From Macrostomum hystrix (taxonomy: Eukaryota; Platyhelminthes; Macrostomidae): 64,000 bases of DNA. Shown here piece by piece: positions 1-12,070 of the stretch. The position numbers and the translations under genes were made by a program. Position 1 is the first letter of the stretch, and the number at the start of each line of letters is the position of its first letter. The stretch spans positions 1,476,001-1,540,000 of the forward strand of contig CATNEN010000001.1 in NCBI GenBank assembly GCA_950097015.1, in the 5' to 3' direction. Under the pieces are notes generated by a model. That model was not told where the DNA came from. It saw nothing but the letters and a program-made list of their open reading frames with translations, and ran no database searches.

Positions 1-1600
1 GCGCCCCACATACTTGACGAAACTTTGAACGAACTCATTGTTGAATTGTGCAGCCAATCGATTAAACAGTTGGCTATGCAGGTAAGTCCCGGCCAATCAA
101 CAAGTTGTTTTCTAAGTTATCTGGTATCCTAGACATTTTCTTCTGTTATTTTGCTCCCAGGAAGTGGCGGTCAGCTATCACTACGACGTGTTCCTGGAAC
201 TGGTTGACGAAATCATCATGGAGTACGGACCCGGCATTGCCAGAAAGGCGGTTGGCGAGGACTTCCTAGAGAGCCTGCTCGACGAGCTCATTGAACCGGT
301 GGCCGATGCAATGTCAGCCGAAGTGGCGGCGGACGTCCTGACGGAGTACGACACTCGATTGAGAAGGCGGGATCTTAAAGAGGTTTGTTTGATCTATTAA
401 AGGACTCTGTAGGAGTTAACAGACGATCCGTCAAAGTACACTGTTAATATACTTAAAAGAAAATAAAATGCCGCTAGAGCTTTGCAAAGCTTCCCCCACC
501 GCACCGCAGATCAAACGCACCGCCAAACAGAAGCCGCTGGACACGTTGATATTTCAACAGCTTGTTGAGAAGCTTGCGCAAGGTGACTCACTGCTCATCA
601 CCAGCCGAACTCTGCATCATTTTGTTGAGGCCACAGAAATGGACATCCTGTTAAAACAGCTCGCCCAGGTGGCCCGCGCCAGACGCTTAACCCTAGAAAG
701 TCAGCCTGTCAGGGCGTTGCACCAGCGACTGTTCACTGATGCTGCTCTGGGCGTCATCACTGATGAACTGCTGGACCAGATCGATGCGGATCTAGCAGAC
801 CTGGACTTTGACGAGGTTGAAGATGCTAGGCAGAAACGGTGAGGGGGAACCTAGCTTAAGCAACCGTAAACACGTCTGTCTCCTCCGGAAATCATCCACT
901 GCCTCCTGGAATCATCCACTGCCTCCTGGATTCATCCACTGCCTCCTGGAATCATCCACTGCCTCCTCCTGGAATCATCCACTGCCTCCTCCTGGAATCA
1001 TCCACTGCCTCCTGGAATCATCCACTGCCTCCTCCTGGAATCATCCACTGCCTCCTGGAATCATACACTGCCTCCTGGAATCATACACTGCCTCCTGGAA
1101 TCATACACTGCCTCCTGGAATCATACACTGCCTCCTGGAATCATACACTGCCTCCTGGAATCATCTACTGCCTCCTGGAATCATACACTGCCTCCTGGAA
1201 TCATCTACTGCCTTCTGGATTCATCCACTGCCTCCTGGAATCATCTACTGCCTCCTGGAATCATCCACTGACTCCTGGAATCATCCACTGCCTCCTGGAA
1301 TCATCTACTGCCTTCTGGAATCATCCACTGCCTTCTGGAATCATCTACTGCCTTCTGGAATCATCCACTGCCTTCTGGAATCATCCACTGCCTTCTGGAA
1401 TCATCTACTGCCTCCTGGAATCATACACTGCCTCATCCTGGAATCATCCACTGCCTCCTGGAATCATCCACTGCCTCCCGGAATCATCCACTGCCTACTC
1501 TAAGAAATTATGCATACTTTTTACTTAATTTTAATACTTTAATACTTGCAGCTACATCAAGGACATCAACACGATCTACAGTGCATCCATGGAGGATTGA
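1..1600 (+). CDS. 3' end of an unidentified alpha-helical protein (partial)
   Basis: Four exons join in phase: 1-81 (donor CAG|GTAAGT), 161-382, 510-838 (phase 2) and 1552-1600, ending in TGA. They give the last 226 residues; the start lies outside the window. I do not recognise the family. The visible part is acidic and helical, with three loosely repeated amphipathic segments of the type LDE-LI or LVDEII spaced by hydrophobic and acidic residues, then a basic stretch (RTAKQK) and an acidic C-terminal helix (LADLDFDEVEDARQKR) ending in SMED. No signal peptide, membrane segment or cysteine pattern is seen in this part. Introns 1 and 2 are only 79 and 127 bp; intron 3 (839-1551) is filled by a 20-bp minisatellite. 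The gene lies head-to-tail with the p38 gene about 1.2 kb downstream. The exon joins are well supported; the function is unknown. Confidence 0.75.
889..1500. repeat. 20-bp minisatellite in intron 3 of the first gene
   Basis: About 30 tandem copies of a 20-bp unit (CCTCCTGGAATCATCCACTG) fill most of the intron between exons 510-838 and 1552-1600. Some copies carry an extra CCT, and CCA alternates with TCA, ACA or TCT variants. The array starts about 50 bp after the splice donor and ends about 50 bp before the acceptor. An open frame runs through it but is only a product of the repeat. Confidence 0.95.
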
Positions 1601-2313
1601 TTTAGTTTTTTACTCTTTAATCAGCATATATTTTATTATAATAATGTATAATAACTAACTAATTCTTTACAAAAATTGTTGCATATTTTTGGATTTTAGA
1701 ACTGCAATTAGCAACCCTGTTGAAGATATTACAAGCGTTTTTATATTAGCGACGTAGAACAATTCTTAATGCTGCTGATGAGCGATGATCTTTTTCTTGC
1801 GTCAATAATTTCAAAGCTATACATACTCGTTTATTCTCCAGTAACCTGCATTCTTTGTATTCCTAGATGAACTTCCTAACATTTTGAAGTTTCACTTCCA
1901 GAAGACGCCTAAATTAGAGTGATCAGGTCAATTGTAAACATTTCTTGCTTGTTGCTATTTAAAATGCTTGCTTCTAATCCTTAGCGGACTGTGTAGTCAT
2001 GACTATATACAGAATCAATAATAATAAAATTATTTGCATCAGCCTACAGTAGCACGTCTAAATCTCTCTCGATATATCGTTGCTGACTTGCTTTTGATGA
2101 TGAGGAAGATTAGCAATTAAGCTCATAATAAAAGCTTAAGATTTCTTCACGTGATAAGCGGTGTTGGCTTGACGCCTGTTACACGTTATTGGATTAATCC
2201 AAAGGAACGATAATGTACGCCAACGCTTAAGGAGAGGGAGGCGGGGGTTGGTTCAAAAATAGGGGTGGGGGTTTATTAACGGAACTTGTGCATTTAGGGC
2301 AAGGGGTATAGTG
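1601..2313. other. 3' flank and spacer between the first gene and p38
   Basis: AT-rich unique DNA with no array and no supported gene. It probably holds the 3' UTR of the upstream gene, followed by a G-rich patch around 2227-2275. Confidence 0.6.
2023..2028 (+). terminator. Candidate polyadenylation signal of the first gene
   Basis: AATAAA lies about 420 bp after the TGA at 1600 in AT-rich DNA. It is the first exact hexamer I see downstream; AATAAT-like words occur nearer at about 1640. The cleavage site is not shown by the sequence. Confidence 0.4.
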
Positions 2314-2458
2314 AATGTACATTCGACGCTTGCTGGTAGAATTTTTCTCTCCTCCGCTCCTGCATTTAAGGCTATTCCACACTGCCCCACTGGGTCGATG
2401 GAAAGAGAGAGTTTCGTCCTGGCCTGTAATGTACATTGAGCCGGCCGTAATGTACATT
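2314..2458. promoter_or_regulatory. Three copies of the palindrome AATGTACATT upstream of p38
   Basis: Perfect 10-bp palindromes AATGTACATT lie at 2314-2323, 2428-2437 and 2449-2458, the last two 21 bp apart (about two helical turns). They lie about 90-235 bp upstream of the p38 TATA box. The copies are seen directly; a role as a binding site is inference. Confidence 0.45.
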
Positions 2459-2546
2459 CCCAAAGGAGGTGGAAATTGGGGTGGGAGATTCGCAGGGAAT
2501 GAAGTAATGAAGGGTTTTGAGAGATTGCGAGTATCCGGAGGGGGTC

Positions 2547-2552
2547 TATAAG
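2547..2552 (+). promoter_or_regulatory. Candidate TATA box of the p38 gene
   Basis: TATAAG in the context GGTCTATAAGAGTC lies 211 bp upstream of the p38 start codon. A start site about 30 bp downstream would leave a 5' UTR of roughly 180 nt with no intron. Position and context fit a core promoter, but no transcript start can be seen. Confidence 0.5.
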
Positions 2553-2762
2553 AGTCAGCTAAAAACCATCCGCTTTTGGCGACAGCGGCTTTTGCCTGTT
2601 GTGCTTGTGAAAAGAAAAACTACTCGAAATCGCAGCAACAGACGTCTCTATTTTCGCGACGGATCTAATAATACAGAAGCATTAGTTCCTAAGCTTTACT
2701 ACAGAATCTGAGAAGGCTCAACAGAGTTTGTCAAATCGAGAAAGCTTTTTTTTATATACACG

Positions 2763-5700
2763 ATGGCAGCAGCTGCAGCGGAAGCTACTGCTGGTGGCGC
2801 AACTGTTCCCGGGCCAGTTAATTATCCAATTAGCGAATATTATCAGGTAATCGTTTTATTGCTTTTATTTACGTCTGTTTTGTACAGGGGTCGGCAAACT
2901 TAATAATATCAGCATGCGGGCCACTGAGAGAACCTAAAGGACGACAGCGGACCGCGTTGACTGTAGGAATATGAGACAGGGGAGAGATAAGACAGAGAAG
3001 AGATAAGACAGGGTGAGATGAGACAGGGGAGAGATAAGACAGGGGAGAGATATTACGGGATTGATGAGACAGGGATGAGATAAGACACGGGAGGGATCAG
3101 AAAAGGAAGATATGAGACGGGAAAGATGAGAAAGGGAAGATATTAGACACGGAGAGATGAGGCACAGGAGAGATGAGACATGGGGGAGATGAGGCACGGG
3201 AGAGATGAGACACGGGAGAGATGAGACACGGGAGATATGAGACACGGGAGAGATGAGACACGGGAGAGATGAGACACGGGAGAGATGAGACACGGGAGAG
3301 ATGAGACACGGGAGAGATGAGACACGGGAGAGATGAGACACGGGAGAGATGAGACACGGGAGAGATGAGACAGGATACTGTAGGTGTTGGAAGAGGCAAC
3401 GGGCCGGATTTGGGGAGCTTCGAGGGCCGCATCTGGCCCGCGGGCCGGAGTTTGCCGAAATGAGTTTAGCAGTTGAAGCTATAAATAGTAATCGTATACG
3501 TACTAAATTTAAAAGTTTCCATAAAACAGTTTCTTTCTAGTTATAAATTTGTTCGGGTCATGACCCGATGATCATGAGTCATAAATCCTAATTCACAATA
3601 TCTTAACTGAAAGCTGAGATCAAGTTTCCACCCCATTTCAATAGGTGAAACTCATGCAGACGGTGTTTGAAGTTCCTAAGCGTTACACCGACCTATCCTA
3701 TCACGGCTCTGGCGCGTTTAGTTCGGTTGCTAAGGCAACCGACACCGTCTTAAATCGTCGAGTAGCTATTAAAAAGCTGAGCAAGCCTTTCTATGATCCG
3801 GAGTACGCCAAACGAACTTACCGGGAGATGTACATGCTGGCATATATGGATCATCCCAACATCATCTGCCTCATCGACGTGTACTCGCCCCAGCTTGGCC
3901 ACGGAGATCTCAAAGATATCTACCTGGTTACGCCTTGGATGGACGCCGATTTGAGAAGTGTGCTCAAACAGTATAGCAAGCTCAGCGAAGAGCACGTTAG
4001 ATTCTTTGCCTACCAGATGCTGCTGGCTATTCGCTATCTGCACTCGGTGGGCATTCTGCATCGGGATATTAAGCCGGCTAATCTGGCTATCACTGAGGAC
4101 AACGACTTCAAAATATTGGACTTCGGCCTGGCCAGAAAACTGGAGGAACAGCTCACTGGATATGTGGTTACGAGGTGATTTGGGATCTTATGATCTTCTG
4201 GTCTGATTTTCTTAAAATATTTCAGGGACACTACATCCCATCGCTGCCTAACGTGCCTAACGATCCCATCTGTACCTAAAGATCCTATCGCTCGTTTCCC
4301 AAAGATCCCAATCGCTTTCCAAAGATCCCAATCGCTTTCCAAAGATCCCAATCGCTTTCCAAAGATCCCAATCGCTTTCCAAAGATCCCAATCGCTTTCC
4401 AAAGATCCCAATCGCTTTCCAAAGATCCCAATCGCTTTCCAAAGATCCCAATCGCTTTCCAAAGATCCCAATCGCTTTCCAAAGATCCCAATCGCTTTCC
4501 AAAGATCCCAATCGCTTTCCAAAGATCCCAATCGCTTTCCAAAGATCCCAATCGCTTTCCAAAGATCCCAATCGCTTTCCAAAGATCCCAATCGCTTTCC
4601 AAAGATCCCAATCGCTTTCCAAAGATCCTAATCGCTTCCCAAATATCCCAATCGCCTTCCAAATATCCCAATCGCCTTCCAAATATCCCAATCGCTTCCC
4701 AAATATCCCAATCGCCTCCCAAAGATTCCATAGCTCCTAAATTCTAAAATAGAAATATCCTAGTTGTTTCCTGAATCCGCTCTCGTCCGCCTCTTTGCCA
4801 GGTGGTATCGGAGCCCGGAGGTTCTGGTGAACTGGGAGCACTATGGTCTCCCAGTGGACATGTGGGCAGCTGGTTGCGTCATAGGCGAGATGCTGCTAGG
4901 CAAGCCGCTGTTTCCAGGCGAAGACGCACCCGGCCTCATCTTGTTGATGTGCAGAAAGTTGGGCAAGCCATCCGAGGAGATGATGGCCAAGATTCAGAGC
5001 CCGTCAGCTGCTCAGTTCATCAGGGATCTGGATGTTGGCCAGGTGGCGGCCTTCGAGGTTCGTTGCTTCGAATCACTAGCTAAAGTCGGCATTTAAAATC
5101 CCCTCGAGCCTATTTAAATCCTAAAAAATCAACAATCCCTATTAGCCACCAAGATCTCCCATCCAAAGATCCCTCTCATTCTATGATCCCCTCTCATCCT
5201 AAGATCCCCTCTGATCCTAAGATCCCCTCTCATTCTGAGATCCCCTCTGATCCCATAAGATCCCCTCTCATCCTAAGATCCCCTCTCATCCTAAGATCCC
5301 CTCTGATCCTAAGATCCCCTGTCATCCTAAGATCCCCTCTCATCCTAAGATCCCCTCTGATCCTAAGATCCCCTCTCATTCTGAGATCCCCAGAGCTGAT
5401 CCCATAAGATCCCCTCTCATCCTAAGATCCCCTCTGATCCCAAGATCCCCTCTCATTCTGAGATTCCCTCTGATCCCATAAGATCCCCTTCAATTTAATA
5501 TCCCCTCTCATCCTAAGATCCCTCTGATCCTAAGATCCCCTCTCATCCTAAGATCCCCTCTGATCCTAAGATCCCCTCTCATTCTGAGATCCCCAGAGCT
5601 GATCCCATAAGATCCCCTCTCATCCTAAGATCCCCTCTGATCCCAAGATCCCCTCTCATTCTGAGATTCCCTCTGATCCCATAAGATCCCCTTCAATTTA

Positions 5701-6478
5701 ATATCCCCTCTCATCCTAAGATCCCTCTGATCCTAAGATCCCCTCTCATCCTAAGATCCCTCTGATCCTAAGATCCCCTCTCATCCTAAGATCCCCTCTC
5801 ATCCTAAGATCCCCTCTCATCCCATAAGATTCCCTCTCATCCTAAGATCCCCTCTGATCCCATAAGATCCCCTCTGATCCCATAAGATTCCCTCTCATCC
5901 TAAGATCCCCTCTGATCCCAAGATCCCCTCTCATTCTGAGATCCCCTCTGATCCCATAAGATCATATCTCATCCTAAGATCCCCTCTGATCCCATAAGAT
6001 CCCCTCTAATTTAAGATCCCCTCTCATCCTGAGATCTCCTCTCATCCTGAGATCAGAAGATCCTCTCTCATTACCATTATAGCTCAGACCTTCAGATCCC
6101 GCACAAAAACTCTTCGAGAGCTGTTCACAAGAGTCCTTTACTGCCAAATCCCAAATCCCAAATCCTAAATCCTAATCTGCACAGGATCTGTTCCCCGAGT
6201 CCAGTGACGGCATGATCGAGCTGCTGCGCCGACTGTTGCAATTCGACCCGGATAAGCGCGCCACAGCCGATGAAGCTTTGAAGCTGCCGATCTTCGCCGA
6301 GTACGCCACAGAGACAGCCAAGGCGCGGAACCTGCCCAAGGAGCCGTTGAACTGCGACTTCGAGGGACGCAACTACGGCGTAGCCGAGTGGAAGGCCCTG
6401 GTTGAGGCCTTCATGAAATCGTTCGCGCCAAAATTGTCCTCGCTTAGCGCCGATGCCTCCGACGATGAGGAAGCCTAG
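2763..6478 (+). CDS. p38: p38-type mitogen-activated protein kinase
   Basis: Exons 2763-2846, 3645-4174, 4802-5057 and 6185-6478 join in phase to give 387 residues, close to the usual 360. The kinase fold is complete: glycine loop GSGAFSSV (49-56), catalytic lysine in VAIKK (71), HRD (167-169), DFG (187-189), activation loop T199-G200-Y201 followed by WYRSPE, and a C-terminal lobe ending DASDDEEA. TGY defines the p38 group (ERK has TEY, JNK has TPY), and flanking words such as KILDFGLAR and RTYRE fit p38. p38 kinases are stress-activated Ser/Thr kinases switched on by MKK3/6-type kinases that phosphorylate both loop residues. The alanine-rich N-terminus and PSSD-type region near 291-298 differ from vertebrates. 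The ATG at 2763 is the first in frame after the TATA box. Introns hold a MITE (1), a 20-bp array (2) and an 18-bp array (3). Confidence 0.93.
2885..3458 (+). mobile_element. hAT-type MITE copy A with expanded 16-bp core (p38 intron 1)
   Basis: Starts with CAGGGGTCGGCAAACT and ends at GGGCCGGAGTTTGCCGA, the inverted counterpart with its last bases lost. Its arms match the copies at 8780 and 27419. The centre is an expanded array of the 16-bp unit GAGACACGGGAGAGAT, near perfect at 3160-3370 and degenerate on the left. No transposase is present. The array makes open frames on both strands that are not genes. Confidence 0.85.
4269..4728. repeat. 20-bp minisatellite in p38 intron 2
   Basis: About 23 copies of AAAGATCCCAATCGCTTTCC, nearly identical from 4310 to 4625 and degenerate at both ends. 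Near-perfect copies over 300 bp suggest recent expansion. The period is not a multiple of 3, so every frame of the minus strand is open; the predicted peptides are spurious. Confidence 0.97.
5165..6060. repeat. 18-bp minisatellite with a higher-order repeat, p38 intron 3
   Basis: Degenerate copies of TAAGATCCCCTCTCATCC fill most of the 1.1-kb intron. A composite block around CAGAGCTGATCCCATAAG occurs at 5391 and again at 5594, so a segment of about 203 bp was duplicated as a unit. Confidence 0.92.
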
Positions 6479-6602
6479 GTTAATCCGTGGGGATAATTAT
6501 CCCTTTTGAACTTGCGCCTGCTGATACTTATTCCAGATCTATTAGATCTATTAGGGCTTAAAAATGTGACTTTTTTAATCTTCCAGGATCACAAAATTAT
6601 GG

Positions 6603-6850
6603 ATTAATATTCCGAAATCTGGATTTGGGATTCCGAAATCCTGGATTAGTATTCCGAAATCCTAGATCGGGATTCCGAAATCCTAGGTATTGGGATTCTG
6701 AAATCCTGGATTGGGATTGCGAAATCCTAGATCGGGATTCCGAAATCTGGGATTTAGATTGTGAAATCCTGGATTGGGATTCCGAAATCTGGGATTTGGA
6801 TTGTGAATCTTGTGATTTTGGAATCCTGGATTCTGGATTCGTGATTTTGG
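6603..6850. repeat. Minisatellite of about 22-25 bp downstream of p38
   Basis: About ten imperfect copies of a unit with GATTCCGAAATCCTGGATTG, starting about 125 bp after the p38 stop. It may be part of the 3' UTR. Confidence 0.85.
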
Positions 6851-7660
6851 GATTTCGATTCAGTGAATCCAAATCGAATAATTCTATATTCCTCCGCCAG
6901 TGCTGTTTTACCTATAATTATTTTAAGGTCTCAAATCTTCATCAGATTTCAAAATCTTGTTTAATGGATCTGAATATAAATTTGTGGGATATGAATTCAA
7001 GACCCCAATATTAGTGTACAGTATATATTATGCTTAATTCTTAGACCTGTTTAAGGTATAGTTTTCATAATGTGCAAAATCCATGAGTGAATATTAGCCT
7101 ATATATATTGAACGCTATTCAAATTTTAACTTGCCGTAAAAACGCATTGAATTTATGAAGTCCATTGCACACAACTATTATGCTTATGATACGGTAAGCG
7201 TACTTTAGAATAGTGGCAAAAAGTGGCGTACTTTAGAAAAGTTTGCATAAAAAGTTGCACCCTTCGAACTAATTAGAAAATGTCACGTTTTGTTTTTATT
7301 AATACAATATTATTACAATGTTACCTTCTAGCTACTTGTTTCGTTTAAATCAGTAGAATATTGCGATTTTTTTTTATTATTGGCATCGATAAGAAAAAAA
7401 TCATGACAGGTTTAGTCCTTATTGGTGAAGATTAAAAAGACACATTCTTGTTATCACTTTTTTTATAGATAGAATCCTGTCTCTTTACTTTGAATATTAA
7501 AGCTTTAATTAAGTTCACAAAACTAACAATCGGACTTTATCGAACCGTCTTTCCAACATACTTTTGTTTAAATCTATCCAATGTAGTTTTTGTATCTTTA
7601 TAAGTTCTAGTTGCTTTCTTATTAAAAAAATGTAATTGCCGATCAAAATGCTTCTCGTAT
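6851..7660. other. AT-rich intergenic DNA, no gene seen
   Basis: Unique AT-rich sequence between two arrays. A small direct duplication (GCGTACTTTAGAA) occurs near 7198 and 7224. No exon-like segment was found. Confidence 0.6.
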
Positions 7661-7664
7661 TTTG

Positions 7665-8380
7665 GATTAGAATCCTTGGTTTTGGGATTAGAATCCTTGG
7701 ATTTGGGATTTAAAGCTTGGATTTTAATATTAGAAGCTAGGATTCGGGATAAGAATCCTTGGATTTGGGATTATAATCCTTCGATTCGGGATAAGAATCC
7801 TTTGATTCGGTATTAGAATCCTTCGATTCGGTATAAGAATCCTTGGATTCGGTATTAGAATCCTTCGATTCGGTATAAGAATCCTTGGATTCGGTATAAG
7901 AATCCTTGGATTCGGGATTAGAATCCTTTGATTCGGTATAAGAATCCTACGATTTGGGATTAGAATCTTTCGATTTGGGATTAGAATCCTTGGATTAAGA
8001 TTAAAATCCTTGAATTTGGTATTAGAAGTGGGCTTTGGGATCGGATACTTGAATTTGGGATTATAATCCTTGTATTTGGGATTTAAAGCTAGGATTTTAA
8101 GATTAAAAGCTAGGATTCGGTATAAGAATCCTCGGATTTAGGATTATAATCCATCGATTCGGTATAAGAATCCTTTGATTCGGGATTAGAATCCTTGGAT
8201 TCGGGATTAGAATCCTTCGATTCGGGGTTAGAATCCTTGGATTCGGTATTATAATCCTTCGATTCGGTATAAGAATCCTTGGATTCGGGATTAGAATCCT
8301 TCGATTCGGGATTAGAATCCTTGGATTCGGGATAAGAATCCTTCGATTCGGGATTAGAAGCCAGGATTTGAGATTAGAGT
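7665..8380. repeat. 21-bp minisatellite (intergenic)
   Basis: About 33 imperfect copies of a 21-bp unit containing GATTAGAATCCTTGGATTCG. Variants alternate between TTGG and TTCG and between GGGATTAG and GGTATAAG. Some copies are shortened or diverged around 7990-8110. Confidence 0.93.
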
Positions 8381-8779
8381 CCTTTTGTGTAGATTTTAAA
8401 ATCGAGATCGTATAATTCACTATGAGATTCTATATTTCCATGATTCGAGAATTTTTTTACCACTTACTAATTCCCCAAATAACTATTATTTTTACAATTT
8501 GTTGCAATATCCTTACCAATCTGCTGACTTCTCACATGGCATTGCTTAATTCCGTATAAACGTTGTATTTATTACGTCTAAATATGACTCAAGCTTTGTT
8601 TACATAGCTTATGTTCATTTCAAATAACATAGAACTATTAGCTCCTGGCCATTGCATTGTGTTCCTACTTCCTACTGTACTAACCAGTCTTGTCCATTAG
8701 AATCGTCCCATTATATAATCGGTTATTTTGCAAATGATTCCTCGAAAATAAGTTCTCTATTTTCGCCGCATCCGATAAA

Positions 8780-9055
8780 CCAGGGGTAGGCAAACTTATT
8801 TGCTGTCGGGCCAAAGAGAGAACCTAAAAGACGACAGCGGGCCGCATTGACTGTATAAATATGAGACACGGGAGAGATGAGACACGGGAGAGATAAGACA
8901 CGGGAGAGATGAGACACGGGAGAGATGAGACACGGGAGAGATGAGACACGGGAGAGATGATACAGGACACTGTAGATGCCAGAAGGGGCAACGGGCCGGA
9001 TTTGGGATCTTCGAGGACCGCATCTGGCCCGCGGGCCGGAGTTTGCCGACCCCTG
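8780..9055 (+). mobile_element. hAT-type MITE copy B, complete with 8-bp target duplication
   Basis: A complete 276-bp element. It runs from CAGGGGTAGGCAAACT to AGTTTGCCGACCCCTG and is flanked by an exact 8-bp duplication, CGATAAAC, at 8772-8779 and 9056-9063. An 8-bp duplication with CAGGGG-type ends defines the hAT superfamily. The core holds only about eight 16-bp units, against about two dozen in copy A. It is non-autonomous. Confidence 0.93.
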
Positions 9056-9308
9056 CGATAAACGAACCCTAACACAACAGTTTAATTGTAACACCGCTTT
9101 TGTAATATTGTTTGCCTACAATTTCCTTTGTTTGCTTTTATTTATTTAAATTTTTTAATCCCCATCCCCATCACCAAATATTCTATAAAAAAAGATAAAC
9201 CTTTGACTGAAATGAACTATAAATTGTGCACGAAGATTTTGCCAGCAGTTTTTAGTTTCAATATATTTTTTTCCTGTACTTTGACTTAATAAATATTAAT
9301 GTTGTTCA

Positions 9309-10076
9309 GGTTAATAATGACGGCCGGGTGCTCAAGTTTAGGTCGAAGGGTGCTCAGGTTAAAGATGACGGGTGCTCAGGTTAAAGATGACGGGTGCTCA
9401 GGTTAAAGATGACGGGTGCTCAGGTTAAAGGTGAAGTGTGCTCAGGTTAAAGATGACGGGTGCTCAGGTTAAAGATGACGGGTGCTCAGGTTAAGGATGA
9501 CGGGTGCTCAGGTTAAAGATGACGGGTGCTCAGGTTAAAGATGACGGGTGCTCAGGTTAAAGATGAAGGGTGCTCAGGTTAAAGATGAAGGGTGCTCAGG
9601 TTAAAGATGAAGGGTGCTTATAGGTTAAAGATGAAGTGTGCTCAGGTTAAAGATGAAGGGTGCTTATAGGTTAAAGATGAAGTGTGCTCAGGTTAAAGAT
9701 GAAGGGTGCTTATAGGTTAAAGATGAAGTGTGCTCAGGTTAAAGATGAAGGGTGCTTATAGGTTAAAGATGAAGTGTGCTCAGGTTAAAGATGAAGTGTG
9801 CTCAGGTTAAAGATGAAGGGCCGCTCAGGTTAAAGATGAAGGGTGCTCAGGTTAAAGATGAAGGGTGCTCAGGTTAAAGATGACGGGTGCTCAGGTTAAA
9901 GATGAAGGGCCGCTCAGGTTAAAGATGACGGGTGCTCAGGTTAAAGATGACGGGTGCTCAGGTTAAAGATGAAGGGTGCTCAGGTTAAAGATGAAGGGTG
10001 CTCAGGTTAAAGATGAAGGGCCGCTCAGGTTAAAGATGACGGGTGCTCAGGTTAAAGATGAAGGGTGCTCAGGTCC
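9309..10076. repeat. 22-bp minisatellite (intergenic)
   Basis: About 34 copies of a 22-bp unit with GGGTGCTCAGGTTAAAGATG, ending in AC or AA. Subtypes (GGGCCGCTCAGG; GGGTGCTTATAGG) occur at regular spacing at 9600-9800, which indicates duplication of multi-unit blocks. Confidence 0.95.
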
Positions 10077-10765
10077 ATAGTGAGTGGTGGTTAGTTTAGG
10101 GTGGGTTGTATGCTGAAAAGTGCCCAGTGTGTACTTTAGTGTATTCTCTACAATTATCGGGTACAGTAAGCTTAAGCTTCGGAGTCCACGAACATATTTT
10201 AAGCAGTGTTAATTGATTGTTTCAGTAATTAATTAAATGGGTAGCTATTTCTAAAAGCGATCATAGCTTGAGTCCAGGCTAGCTATTATGGAAACTCGGA
10301 TTGTCGTCAATGACCCAACTGGAGTCAAATAACAGCAGATACCACAGAATTGTGAATGCTCAAACTGTACTCCAAAGCGCCATATCAGTTTCATATCTTG
10401 CTCAGCGGTAATATTTACTCGTACTAACAACTTTACTTTAAGAACATGCATTGTAGTATTCAGTTCCCACTAGCTATAGGCCACACATTGCATGGCTGTG
10501 TGGGATCTGGGCAGGTGCAGAACACGGTGCTGGATCTATACTATACAGTTTCAGCACCCGGTTAACAAGCATTGAGCACAGGCAGAAGTGCTGTGGTTCT
10601 GCTTCGCATAATAGGCCAGCAACCAAATAACTTGACCCCTGGAGCATCGTGGACAGGAGGGACATTGGGCTGAGCGCCGTTTGATACGATATAGTAGAAA
10701 TAACATTATTAGCTAGTTAGACAAGTGACGTCACTCAATACGAATGACAAACCTTATTGAGAACA
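10077..10765. other. Unique intergenic DNA
   Basis: Non-repetitive spacer between two arrays with moderate GC at 10450-10680. No open frame with recognisable content and no exon-like block was found. Confidence 0.55.
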
Positions 10766-10767
10766 AT

Positions 10768-11060
10768 AGGGTAGGAATCTCACCCCTGATAGGGTAGGAA
10801 TCTTACCTCTGATAGAGTAGGAATCTCACCTCTGATAGAGTAGGAATCTCACCTCTGATAGAGTAGGAATCTCACCTCTGATAGAGTAGGAATCTCACCT
10901 CTGATAGAGTAGGAATCTCACCTCTGATAAAGTAGGAATCTCACCTCTGATAGAGTAGGATTCCACCTATGATAGAGTAGGAATCTCACCTCTGATAGAG
11001 TAGGAATCTCACGTCTGATAAAGTAGGATTACACCTATGATAGAGTAGAAATCTCACCCC
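10768..11060. repeat. 23-bp minisatellite (intergenic)
   Basis: About 12 copies of a 23-bp unit with GATAGAGTAGGAATCTCACC; a few copies at the right end are shortened. Confidence 0.93.
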
Positions 11061-11404
11061 TAGCCCTGATTGAGTGGGATAATCTCGTTATTTTCCTACA
11101 ATAAGGAAAATCGGAGGAATTTCGGGTATGAAAAGACAAACAAGACAAAAGGAGACAGCAGATTTCGTTAGTAAAAAAGGAGCAAGTTAAGTTTCGCAAT
11201 CCTTTTTGTTTGTTTTATTAGTTTTTGTGCCAACCAGTTTTCTAATTCTCATATTATATGAACGAGAGTTGTAAGGGACCGCATAGAACAGGGCAGAACG
11301 AATTCAGCATGATAAAAAAGAATAAATGGAATAAGTACATTATGTACTAGCATCTACCGCTATACAAAGGCCTGCGACTTGAGGATTTTAGTATCCTTGA
11401 TGAT

Positions 11405-12070
11405 TCAGTATCAGGATCTTGGGGACTTGACTGGGGATCTGTGAGATCCCTCTAAGGATCTGGGAGATTTTATCTGAGGATCTGGGATATTTCATCTGAG
11501 GATCTGGGAGATTTTATCAGAGGATCTGGGATATTTCATCTGAGGATCTGGGATATTTCATCTGAGGATCTGGGATATTTCATCTGAGGATCTGGGATAT
11601 TTCATCAGAGGATCTGGGAGATTTCATCTGAGGATCTGGGATATTTCATCTGAGGATCTGGGATATTTCATCAGAGGATCTGGGAGATTTTATCAGAGGA
11701 TCTGGGAGATTTCATCTGAGGATCTGGGATATTTCATCTGAGGATCTGGGATATTTCATCAGAGGATCTGGGATATTTCATCTGAGGATCTGGGATATTT
11801 CATCTGAGGATCTGGGATATTTCATCAGAGGATCTGGGATATTTCATCAGAGGATCTGGGAGATTTCATCTGAGGATCTGGGATATTTCATCTGAGGATC
11901 TGGGAGATTTCATCAGAGGATCTGGGATATTTCATCAGAGGATCTGGGAGATTTCATCAGAGGATCTGGGATATTTCATCTGAGGATCTGGGATATTTCA
12001 TCAGAGGATCTGGGAGATTTTCTCTAAGGATCTGTGAGATTTTCTTTCAGGATCTTGGGATTTTTCCTGA
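11405..12070. repeat. 22-bp minisatellite (intergenic)
   Basis: About 30 copies of a 22-bp unit with GAGGATCTGGGATATTTCAT. It is near perfect in the middle and decays at both ends. TCTGAGG and TCAGAGG variants are interspersed. Confidence 0.95.

Noticed and set aside
2934..3432. Minus-strand frames with SHLSRVSSLPCLISPV repeats
   Set aside because: They lie in the 16-bp core of a MITE and recur wherever the core occurs (8723-9094, 27541-27789, 56155-56300). They are not a gene family.
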